A DNA stretch of 5,491 nt, from positions 1 to 5,491 of the forward strand of contig JADFGB010000100.1 in NCBI GenBank assembly GCA_022567875.1, written 5' to 3'. The translations under genes and the position numbers were made by a program. Of this stretch, positions 1 through 5,144 are shown one piece after another. Source of the DNA: Bacteroidota bacterium. Lineage in GTDB: Bacteria > Bacteroidota > Ignavibacteria > Ignavibacteriales > Ignavibacteriaceae. The notes under the pieces are model-generated. The model was not told where the DNA came from. It saw nothing but the letters and a program-made list of their open reading frames with translations, and ran no database searches. Positions within the stretch are counted from its first letter, which is position 1. Each line of letters starts with the position of its first letter.

Positions 1-148
1 GGATAGCTCTCCGAGCTGTCCGCCAGGCGCAACCAGCACACAGGTACGTCGGATCGCCGAGCCGACCACTCTTTGTGGTTAGCGTGAAGGGGAGAAGCAG
101 GCACCAAGGCCCGGACAGCAGGCATTTGATTAGGATACACTGGGTGAC
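1..148. other. GC-rich leader with no recognisable gene
   Basis: No coding region is visible on either strand before the first gene. The frame of the following gene is closed by a TAG at 131-133, so that gene cannot extend upstream through this stretch. A short inverted repeat, ACCAC at 65-69 and GTGGT at 75-79 with a 5-base loop, could form a small hairpin, but it has no T-tract and is too weak to call a terminator. I see no convincing promoter. Confidence 0.5.
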
Positions 149-622
149 ATGGATTCGGATCCTGGCCAACCCGCTTTTGAGCCGCCTGTTGGGACGACGT
201 TTCGAGCGGTTGAGATTCCCGGTTTACAACTGGCGGCGATACTGTGCGAAGTAGCCTCGTTCTTGCAAACTGCTGACGCCTACGTAAAGCTCAGGCGATA
301 CGCGGATTGGTATGAGCACGATGGTCTTCACTTTGACCTTGGTGACATCACCTTCTCCGAGTTCTTTGACATCGTGGGTTCCCCAAAGGCTCTGCTTGAA
401 TCGTCCCCAGACGATGACTGTGTTTATGTGGGCATCGCTGACGATCAGGGCCGGTGGTATTTGCGGTACCGCCTGGACTGGGACGTTGAAGGGCGGACAC
501 TCAAAGGTGATTTCGCTTTGACACTCGTGCCGGAATTACTCGACTCTTTCCGACAGGGGCATGACCGACAGGGATTGATCGCAGAATCGTCTTCCACGTA
601 CTTCGACAGAATCAGAATATAA
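149..622 (+). CDS. hypothetical acidic protein, 157 residues
   Basis: I do not recognise a named family. The protein is soluble-looking and acidic, with no signal peptide and no long hydrophobic helix. After a Pro-rich N-terminus (residues 1-16), residues 20-45 could form helix. Residues 51-65 (YADWYEHDGLHFDLG) and 92-116 are rich in Trp, Tyr, Asp and Arg. The patterns VYVGIADDQGRWYLRYRLDW (92-111) and DFALTLVPELLDSF (121-134) suggest a beta-rich core followed by a helix. The layout vaguely recalls small immunity-type or orphan proteins of Planctomycetes, but that is only an impression. ATG at 149 is the only reasonable start because an in-frame TAG lies at 131-133; GGGTGA precedes it too closely for a good ribosome site. 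GC content and CGN arginine codons set it apart from everything downstream. It is the only intact plus-strand gene. Confidence 0.72.
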   Translation: MDSDPGQPAFEPPVGTTFRAVEIPGLQLAAILCEVASFLQTADAYVKLRRYADWYEHDGLHFDLGDITFSEFFDIVGSPKALLESSPDDDCVYVGIADDQGRWYLRYRLDWDVEGRTLKGDFALTLVPELLDSFRQGHDRQGLIAESSSTYFDRIRI

Positions 623-872
623 TCGGCAAATGGCCTGTCCGGATGTCCTTTGCGATAGGCCCACTCCCCGTTTTCTGCTTTACGCCGGCATGATCTTCTT
701 TGGAAGCAAGCTTTACTTCCATTCCGCCGCCAAGTTTTTCATCAAATCCATCAAGTTCATCAAAAATTGGCTTGGGAGAAGAATAAAAAAAAAGATCCGC
801 ATCAAGATATGTACAATTTTCAACTTTGTATTTTTCAAGCACGTATAAAAGTGTTTTTATGTTGACCCGCAA
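612..872 (-). pseudogene. truncated DxD-type glycosyltransferase fragment
   Basis: An 86-codon open frame (TTG first codon) of which only residues 1-46 (735-872) look like real protein. Residues 8-43 contain LLYVLEKYKVENCTYLDADL followed by FFYSSPKPIFDEL. This is the signature of nucleotide-diphospho-sugar transferase-like proteins of about 300 residues, in which the DAD at 24-26 is the DxD metal and nucleotide-sugar site. In that family the segment lies about a third of the way in, so both the N-terminal third and everything after FDE are missing. An in-frame TAA at 885-887 closes the upstream side. After K46 the sequence loses resemblance to the family, and the base composition jumps from AT-rich to GC-rich. 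Residues 47-86 are therefore probably foreign sequence read through by chance, overlapping the end of the opposing gene by 11 bases. It lies downstream of the family 4 glycosyltransferase on the same strand, as expected for a polysaccharide cluster. It is probably a gene cut by a chimeric joint; a decayed gene is the alternative. Confidence 0.7.
715..745. other. probable chimeric junction between GC-rich and AT-rich sequence
   Basis: Base composition switches within a few bases near 735. To the left is a CCGCCGCC run (724-731), and to the right long A and T tracts begin. The same point is where the minus-strand glycosyltransferase fragment stops matching its family, after FDE (residues 43-45, 738-746). 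Two independent signals at one place make an artificial or recombinational joint likely. The exact base cannot be fixed by eye. Confidence 0.6.
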
Positions 873-1054
873 AGTATGATGTGATTAAAAAAAATATTCT
901 GTGTGGTAATAAACAACCAACTTAGAGTGTTTTGTTGTATCCTGATGATCACTTGAAGCAATTACAGTAGCTCTCTTAAATTCAATTATCCATTATTCCT
1001 TAATAATATTTAAGACTCTTATCAAATAGTAAATTATCATTTACACAAAATATT
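873..1054. other. AT-rich gap with no intact gene
   Basis: This 182-base gap lies between the family 4 glycosyltransferase stop and the glycosyltransferase fragment. On the minus strand, 888-992 is open for 35 codons in the same frame as the fragment, bounded by TAA at 993-995 and TAA at 885-887. Its translation has no start codon and no motif I recognise. It may be a decayed upstream part of the fragment or plain spacer. I see no clear terminator or promoter. Confidence 0.4.
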
Positions 1055-2320
1055 TTACATTTTCCTAAGCAACGATTCATAAAGCTGAAGATAAATATTA
1101 CTTATTTTTTCTTCGTTAAAATTTTCCAAAACTTTTACCCGACTTGCTTCTCCGAATTCTTTTCTTAATTTATGATTCTCAAGTAATAAATTTATACCTA
1201 CAGCGAGGTCCTCCACAGAAAATTTATTGGCAAGATAACCATTTATGTTGTGTTCAATCATATCAGGCATACCGCCAATGTTAAAAGCTACTGAAGGAAC
1301 TCCGCAAGCCATAGCCTCCATTACTGTATTAGGAAGATTATCCTGCAAAGACGGTGCGACAAAAACATCCGCAGCATTATAGCAGCTTACAATTTCTTTA
1401 TCCGAAGATAACCTGCCGAGTGAATTTACCTTAAAAGGGAAATCATCAAACATTTCTTTTTCAGCTGCTCCAAGGACAGTTAGTTCAATTTTATTTTTTA
1501 GATTGCTATTTAATTCATACAATTTCCTGATTGATTTATTGAAGTAATCAAAGCCCTTTCTTGTTTCTTTTACCGTCATTGTGGCAAACAATATTTGGAG
1601 TCTATCCTTAGGTAGATTGAAATATTTTTTCGCTTCGGTTTTATCAATTGGTTTGTAAATATCTGTGTCTATTGGATTAGGAATTACTCTGATGTCGAAG
1701 TTGGAAAGCAATACACTCTGTCGTGCTTCTTCTGCCAGCCATTTGCTGCACGTAACAATGTTTAAATTAAGTCGTTTATAAATTTCAAGTTTTCGGGCAA
1801 ATATTGTTGAAGAAGCATCAGTATCACTTGGAAATTTTAGCGATGGACAATTAATACAGCGCATCTTATAATTATCGCACTTACCGGAATAGTGGCAGCC
1901 TCCGGTAAATGCCCACATATCGTGAAGAGTCCATACAATTGGTTTATTTAGTTCGGCAAGTTTTCTAAATGTATTTAGAGAAAAAAATCCTTCATTTATC
2001 CAATTAAGATGAAGTAAATCCGCGTTTTTAATGATATCGTTGTCATAAATATTTATTCCAAAAATTGGGAATGAAAATCTCCCGCGTTCATGTTTTGTAA
2101 GAAGATTTATAATGGTAAAATCAAAAGCTTTCCGTGATAAAGTATGAATTGAAGAAAAGGTATTTTTATCTACTGGATGAACAAAATCGTCATTACCAGA
2201 CTTAGTTTGAACCAACATTTTAGCAGGAGTTCCATTTTTCCGGAGTGCTTTTAATATTGCATAAGCTGCGCGAGCAGCACCGCTATTTGTATCTGCGCTA
2301 TTTATTAGAGTAACATTCAT
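1055..2320 (-). CDS. glycosyltransferase family 4 (GT-B fold)
   Basis: It probably transfers a sugar from an activated nucleotide-sugar to a growing surface polysaccharide or lipid-linked glycan at the cytoplasmic face of the membrane. At 421 residues it is full length for the family. The N-terminal acceptor domain opens with the MNVTLINSADTNSGAARAAY glycine-rich loop. It includes VWTLHDMWAFTGGCHYSGKC (129-148) and four cysteines at 142, 148, 155 and 158, a spacing common in this subgroup and possibly metal-binding. The C-terminal donor domain carries RKGFD (254-258), APSLQDNLPNTVMEAMACG (322-340) and VAFNIGGMPDMI (344-355). The usual E-x7-E donor motif appears as D327-x7-E335, a substitution I recall as usual in this DNLPN subgroup. 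ATG at 2318-2320 overlaps the upstream FkbM stop by one base (TAATG), so the pair is probably translationally coupled. Substrate and linkage cannot be read from the sequence. Arginine codons here are mostly CGN, unlike the genes beyond 4168. Confidence 0.93.
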   Translation of the reverse strand: MNVTLINSADTNSGAARAAYAILKALRKNGTPAKMLVQTKSGNDDFVHPVDKNTFSSIHTLSRKAFDFTIINLLTKHERGRFSFPIFGINIYDNDIIKNADLLHLNWINEGFFSLNTFRKLAELNKPIVWTLHDMWAFTGGCHYSGKCDNYKMRCINCPSLKFPSDTDASSTIFARKLEIYKRLNLNIVTCSKWLAEEARQSVLLSNFDIRVIPNPIDTDIYKPIDKTEAKKYFNLPKDRLQILFATMTVKETRKGFDYFNKSIRKLYELNSNLKNKIELTVLGAAEKEMFDDFPFKVNSLGRLSSDKEIVSCYNAADVFVAPSLQDNLPNTVMEAMACGVPSVAFNIGGMPDMIEHNINGYLANKFSVEDLAVGINLLLENHKLRKEFGEASRVKVLENFNEEKISNIYLQLYESLLRKM

Positions 2321-3129
2321 TACATTCGATATGCATAAATATTTAATTGCAAATCCATCGCCGGATTATTTTTATTAATTCTGTTAACAAATGGAATTTT
2401 TCTATCTGCAGCAGGTTTAATAAAATATCTAAAGCCAGATTTAGTAAGCACAGAAAGTAATTCGTCCAAATCTTGTCTTTGGTTTACAAAAGAATGAAAC
2501 TCGACAAAAAGATTTTTAACTATTTTCAGAGATTCACTACAGTCCTTTAATACAGCAGTTTCAGCTCCCTCAATATCCATTTTAAGAAAATCTATTATTT
2601 CTTCTTTTTCAATCAACTCTTTTAATCGAACAGAATCAACTTTCATTTTTTTTCCATTAGTGTAAATAGAAGAACTATCAGCTTCATCAAAATTTAACAT
2701 AATACCATCGTTATTTGTCCAAACAGCTTTTTTAATTATTTCTACATCTTTAATGTTATTTCTTATAATGTTTTGACAAAGTACTTCTGCAATTTGAGGG
2801 TTAGCTTCAAATGCTTTTAACTTTGAATTGGGGAATATTTTTTTGAAGTAGACTACACTAGTACCGATATTTGCTCCGCAATCGTATATAACAGGAGAAC
2901 TTGAATTTGTTTGAAAAGCGTAGATTGTATCAGTAAATATTTCTTTAAATTGCCAAATGAACGATAATGTATCTGGAACAATGAAAGAATAATTAAAAAA
3001 TCTAACAACTCTTTTAGTATATCTTGGGTAGCTGCCGAATTTAAAGGCTAATTTTAAAAATTGTCGATAATTTTTTTCAAAAAAAGCACGGTATATTTCT
3101 TTAAATATAATTTTAATAGTTAATTTCAT
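2320..3129 (-). CDS. FkbM family SAM-dependent methyltransferase
   Basis: It probably O-methylates a sugar or similar hydroxyl on a surface glycan, using S-adenosylmethionine. The 269-residue length is typical. The Rossmann core is clear: motif I VIYDCGANIGTS (80-91), the acidic ribose-binding position E108 in KAFEANP (105-111), a valine-rich strand near 129-136, and the family hallmark LKMDIEGAE (182-190) with D185 and E187. The LFVEFHSF strand (207-214) and the C-terminal LQLNIYAY (260-267) complete the fold. The first 65 residues are basic and aromatic, with no signal peptide; they may help membrane association. The stop overlaps the start of the glycosyltransferase by one base, so both likely work on the same product. 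ATG at 3127-3129 has no obvious Shine-Dalgarno sequence, which is common in Bacteroidetes-like bacteria. FkbM proteins are named after the FK506 methyltransferase, but most are of unknown substrate. Confidence 0.92.
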   Translation of the reverse strand: MKLTIKIIFKEIYRAFFEKNYRQFLKLAFKFGSYPRYTKRVVRFFNYSFIVPDTLSFIWQFKEIFTDTIYAFQTNSSSPVIYDCGANIGTSVVYFKKIFPNSKLKAFEANPQIAEVLCQNIIRNNIKDVEIIKKAVWTNNDGIMLNFDEADSSSIYTNGKKMKVDSVRLKELIEKEEIIDFLKMDIEGAETAVLKDCSESLKIVKNLFVEFHSFVNQRQDLDELLSVLTKSGFRYFIKPAADRKIPFVNRINKNNPAMDLQLNIYAYRM

Positions 3130-3336
3130 TATTTAGTATCAAAGAATCTAAATTAGGATAAATATGATGGTCAATAATTGGTTTATGTTTATTTGAAATT
3201 TATACATGAACTATCAATCCCTATATTGTTAACTAAAGATTTAAATGTAAAAATAAAAATCAACACATACGTTTTTGAGAGAACTGTAAAGAACATTTCC
3301 CAACTCAAAAAATCAGCATCGAATAATGAGTAGAAA
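3130..3336. other. AT-rich intergenic gap between two methyltransferase genes
   Basis: A 207-base gap separates the FkbM start from the stop of the upstream methyltransferase, so the FkbM-glycosyltransferase pair may have its own promoter. Reading the minus strand, TTGACC lies about 45 bases before the FkbM start (plus 3167-3172), but no good partner -10 element follows. An 8-base inverted repeat, TTTTTGAG at 3272-3279 and CTCAAAAA at 3304-3311, flanks a 24-base loop. It is AT-rich and is not followed by a T-run in the direction of transcription, so I do not call it a terminator. Confidence 0.35.
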
Positions 3337-4053
3337 TTATACATCATGTACCTTTTCTGCTAATACAACATTATCTAAAAATAAGTCATCATTTTTGGGT
3401 AGAATTTTAGAAAATATAATTGCAATTACATTAGCAGGAGCCATTACAAATAGTGTTAAAATTTGTCTAATAATTTTTCTTTTAACAGAAATTTTATAAA
3501 TGTATACATTAAATATTTGAAAGACAACAGCAATATTATTTAAGCTTTTTAAATGATTAATAATTTTAAATCCGTTTTTCTCAAGTAAATCTTTTAGTCC
3601 GAATGAAGAATACCTACCGTAGTCAAAAGGTTGTTCGTGCTCATCCCAAATAAACGGTACAGTCAGTAATAATTTAGCTTTGGGTTTCTTAACCCGGTTG
3701 ATTTCAGATAAAAATTGATGGGAGTTAAAAACGTGTTCTAACACCTGGCTCGAAAAAACCGAATCAAACTCTTTATCTGCAAAAGGTATTTTGTCACCCT
3801 TATAAAAAACATCAACCTTTTTTTCTTCTTTATTTATAGTGTTTTCTACTTCAAGTCCAATGTATTCAGTAGAATTAAAATATTTTTCATAGGGTTTTGT
3901 TCCGCAACCTACATCGAGAGTTTTACCTGTGATTTCACTACTAAGTAATTTAATATTTTTTAATAAAGCTTTTCTGGTTAAATAAAAAGGGTTTATAAAA
4001 ACGCCTAAAAATCCCGGTTCAAATTGTTCCATTAAAATTAATGTTTTAAACAT
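3337..4053 (-). CDS. class I SAM-dependent methyltransferase (Methyltransf_11-like)
   Basis: A 238-residue methyltransferase of the type often found in lipopolysaccharide and capsule clusters; the acceptor is unknown. Motif I is TLDVGCGTKPYEKYF (45-59), the acidic position is E68 in YIGLEVE (64-70), and the motif II region is FDSVFSSQVLEHV (96-108). Then come INRVKKPKAKLLLTVPFIW (118-136) and the family-typical DEHEQPFDYGRYSSFGLKDL (137-156). Residues about 195-217 (RQILTLFVMAPANVIAIIF) are hydrophobic and may be a membrane-binding helix or C-terminal anchor. The N-terminal FEPGFLGVFINPFYLTRKAL (11-30) also recurs in this subgroup as I remember it. I keep the first ATG (4051-4053), but M8 at 4030-4032 is a possible alternative; neither has a clear ribosome site. 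It is on the same strand as the FkbM and glycosyltransferase genes, 207 bases upstream, and probably belongs to the same pathway. Confidence 0.9.
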   Translation of the reverse strand: MFKTLILMEQFEPGFLGVFINPFYLTRKALLKNIKLLSSEITGKTLDVGCGTKPYEKYFNSTEYIGLEVENTINKEEKKVDVFYKGDKIPFADKEFDSVFSSQVLEHVFNSHQFLSEINRVKKPKAKLLLTVPFIWDEHEQPFDYGRYSSFGLKDLLEKNGFKIINHLKSLNNIAVVFQIFNVYIYKISVKRKIIRQILTLFVMAPANVIAIIFSKILPKNDDLFLDNVVLAEKVHDV

Positions 4054-4167
4054 ATTCTTTATTAATAGGGCTTAATAATATATCTTAATTTTTTATAATA
4101 TCTTTTAATAAAATTTGGTTTTATAGAGATAAAAAATTTTTCAATTACTTCATTAATAAATTAAATC
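4054..4167. other. very AT-rich gap, likely second block boundary
   Basis: No gene is visible in these 114 bases. The genes on either side differ strongly in arginine codon choice and family type, so a change of source DNA probably lies here or just next to it. Downstream of the membrane-protein stop (minus strand) an A5T6 tract near 4131-4141 could act as an archaeal oligo-T terminator, but such runs are common in this composition. Confidence 0.4.
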
Positions 4168-4830
4168 TTATCTGAGCTTTTTTACAAAATTACTAATAAT
4201 TTCCTGTGCAGGTTTAATTAACCCTATACCAAATCCAATCACTAAAACTAGAATGATTCCACCGATAATCATTAGAAATATTGTTTCTGCAAAGGTAATA
4301 TTGATCCCAATTTCTCTAAGCGCTATATCTGCAAAGAAAATAATCGTAACAACTCTGATTATAACACTTATTGACTTAATACCTTTTAATCTCTTTGCTT
4401 GAGCAGCACTATCTGCTAAGAAATCAGCAAAAATCAAACCTGCAATTATAATAACAATTCCTGCAATAAGGTGTGGCGCCCATAAAGCAAATTGCGTCAA
4501 TATTGATGATAACCTTTCCAATTGTATTGCATTGGCAGCAGGAGTCAAAAATATCAAAAATATCCACCATTTGATTAATTTACCTGATATCTTTGAAAGT
4601 TTCACTTCTCCAATAGAGTCACTTCTTCCTGACTTTTTCAGCCATTCATCTACTTTTACCTTCTCAACTATTTTTCTAACAACTAATCCAACTACAGAAC
4701 CAACAATATAACCTAAAACTAATAGAAACAAAGCAAGACTAACTAAAACAATAACCAAATTCTTATGTTTTTCCTTTACTTCTCTTACATAGTCATGCAG
4801 TCTTTTAACTTCTTCTGGGTATTGGTTCAT
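4168..4830 (-). CDS. MscS-type conserved TM-helix membrane protein, no MscS beta domain
   Basis: A 220-residue integral membrane protein resembling the conserved TM-helix proteins related to small-conductance mechanosensitive channels (Pfam TM_helix type, by recall). A charged N-terminus (1-23) precedes a long helix at about 24-52. An amphipathic linker with DEWLKKSGRSDSIGEVKLSK (61-80) follows, then helices at about 86-103, 114-138, 153-173 and 180-204. The phrases WWIFLIFLTPAANAIQL, LWAPHLIAGIVIIIAGLIFADFL and GFGIGLIKPAQEIISNFV match the family pattern. The last resembles the pore-lining helix end of MscS, but the protein stops there, without the cytoplasmic beta domain. It may be a channel-like or scaffolding protein; gating is unproven. 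ATG at 4828-4830 overlaps the upstream stop by four bases (ATGA), with GTGAG just before it. All nine arginine codons are AGA or AGG. Such proteins are frequent in archaea, including DPANN lineages, and also occur in bacteria. Confidence 0.82.
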   Translation of the reverse strand: MNQYPEEVKRLHDYVREVKEKHKNLVIVLVSLALFLLVLGYIVGSVVGLVVRKIVEKVKVDEWLKKSGRSDSIGEVKLSKISGKLIKWWIFLIFLTPAANAIQLERLSSILTQFALWAPHLIAGIVIIIAGLIFADFLADSAAQAKRLKGIKSISVIIRVVTIIFFADIALREIGINITFAETIFLMIIGGIILVLVIGFGIGLIKPAQEIISNFVKKLR

Positions 4831-4840
4831 TTTCTCACAC
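4827..4840 (-). promoter_or_regulatory. translational coupling site before the TM-helix gene
   Basis: On the minus strand this reads GTGTGAGAAAATGA: a GTGAG element, three A bases, then ATGA, in which the stop of the miniprotein and the start of the five-helix protein overlap. The GTGA part can pair with the anti-Shine-Dalgarno end of 16S rRNA, although the spacing is short. The same 14 bases occur at 5006-5019. Confidence 0.6.
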
Positions 4841-5009
4841 CGAATTTTGTGTATTTCATAAGGTACATAACATACAAAAGACTAATTGTAGCAGTAATTA
4901 TTGGAGCAACATTATTTGAAACATTAAACATTTTCATTAAATTCATTATTCCCAAAAAAACAAATATAAAAGTTAAAAACATCATAATATTACCAGTTTT
5001 CTCAATCAT
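4827..5009 (-). CDS. two-helix membrane miniprotein, 60 residues
   Basis: I do not recognise a family. From ATG at 5007-5009 the product is 60 residues: a short MIEKTG head, a hydrophobic segment at about 7-24 (NIMMFLTFIFVFLGIMNL), a loop MKMFNVSNN, and a second segment at about 34-51 (VAPIITATISLLYVMYLM). It ends in a basic tail, KYTKFGVRK. The likely topology is a hairpin with both ends on the same side; the Lys-rich tail suggests the cytoplasm. A longer reading frame starts at ATG 5022-5024 (65 residues), but I prefer 5009. That start forms an ATGA overlap with the upstream zinc-finger gene, and the preceding 14-base sequence is identical to that before the next gene's start. Its own stop overlaps the next gene in the same way. 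It may be a small partner of the five-helix protein encoded immediately after it. Confidence 0.72.
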   Translation of the reverse strand: MIEKTGNIMMFLTFIFVFLGIMNLMKMFNVSNNVAPIITATISLLYVMYLMKYTKFGVRK

Positions 5010-5019
5010 TTTCTCACAC
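5006..5019 (-). promoter_or_regulatory. translational coupling site before the two-helix miniprotein gene
   Basis: The minus strand reads GTGTGAGAAAATGA, identical over 14 bases to 4827-4840. The stop of the zinc-finger gene and the start of the membrane miniprotein share ATGA, preceded by GTGAG. Both upstream proteins therefore end in VRK. This site decides the start at 5009 over the ATG at 5024. Confidence 0.62.
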
Positions 5020-5134
5020 TCCATTCAGCAAATTTCTTTTTGTTTTTATTAAATTCAAAGAGATAATGCTGTTTGCAATACTTTGAAGTATAGAGTTTAT
5101 TTTTGCATTGTTTGAATTTGCAGTTTTGTTTCAT
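5006..5134 (-). CDS. zinc-finger-like miniprotein, 42 residues
   Basis: A very short gene that length cut-offs would miss. The translation begins MKQNCKFKQCKNKLYTSKYC and continues KQHYLFEFNKNKKKFAEW, ending SVRK. Cys5, Cys10, Cys20 and His23 form a C-x4-C-x9-C-x2-H pattern followed by Tyr, like the small treble-clef-type zinc-binding proteins that read C..xxC...YCxxHY. The protein is highly basic (14 Lys and 1 Arg of 42), so binding of nucleic acid or ribosomes is plausible but unproven. The gene is supported by context: its ATG (5132-5134) overlaps the stop of the upstream lipoprotein gene as ATGA, and its TGA (5006-5008) overlaps the start of the next gene as ATGA, leaving no gap. GTGAG lies five bases before its start. 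Its arginine codon is AGA, like its neighbours. A chance open frame would be unlikely to fit both overlaps and a metal-site pattern. Confidence 0.75.
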   Translation of the reverse strand: MKQNCKFKQCKNKLYTSKYCKQHYLFEFNKNKKKFAEWSVRK

Positions 5135-5144
5135 TTTAACTCAC
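5131..5144 (-). promoter_or_regulatory. translational coupling site before the zinc-finger gene
   Basis: The minus strand reads GTGAGTTAAAATGA: a GTGAG element, five bases, then an ATGA overlap joining the lipoprotein stop to the zinc-finger start. It resembles the other two coupling sites in this cassette but is not identical to them. Confidence 0.55.

Larger units (their letters stand above)
4827..5019 (-). repeat. 14-base direct repeat at two gene starts (4827-4840 and 5006-5019)
   Basis: The minus-strand sequence GTGTGAGAAAATGA occurs exactly twice, 179 bases apart, each time spanning a stop-start overlap. It serves as ribosome site, C-terminal VRK codons, stop and start at once. It may be chance convergence under the same constraint or the trace of a local duplication. 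Confidence 0.6.

Noticed and set aside
65..79. ACCAC/GTGGT hairpin in the leader
   Set aside because: A 5-base stem with no T-tract is too weak for a terminator, and there is no upstream gene in view.
312..521. Plus-strand open frame of 69 codons inside the first gene
   Set aside because: It is a shifted-frame shadow of the 157-residue gene, Ser/Thr/Leu-rich with no motif.
630..848. Plus-strand open frame opposite the glycosyltransferase fragment
   Set aside because: It crosses the composition break, and its right half is the reverse reading of the DxD glycosyltransferase segment; it has no protein-like features of its own.
888..992. A 35-codon open stretch on the minus strand in the same frame as the glycosyltransferase fragment, separated from it by one TAA
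   Set aside because: It has no start codon and no motif I can align to the N-terminal part of that glycosyltransferase family, so a pseudogene extension is only a guess.
3150..3175. TTGACC as a possible -35 element before the FkbM gene
   Set aside because: At 16-17 base spacing the following hexamer matches TATAAT at about three positions only, and no Bacteroidetes-type TAnnTTTG element is present in register.
3272..3311. Inverted repeat TTTTTGAG / CTCAAAAA with a 24-base loop
   Set aside because: The stem is only 8 bases and AT-rich, the loop is long, and no T-run follows on the transcribed strand. It is likely chance in this composition.
4765..5052. Plus-strand hydrophobic open frame of 95 codons
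   Set aside because: It is antisense to three well-supported overlapping genes; its hydrophobicity reflects AT-rich complement of membrane and Lys-rich codons.
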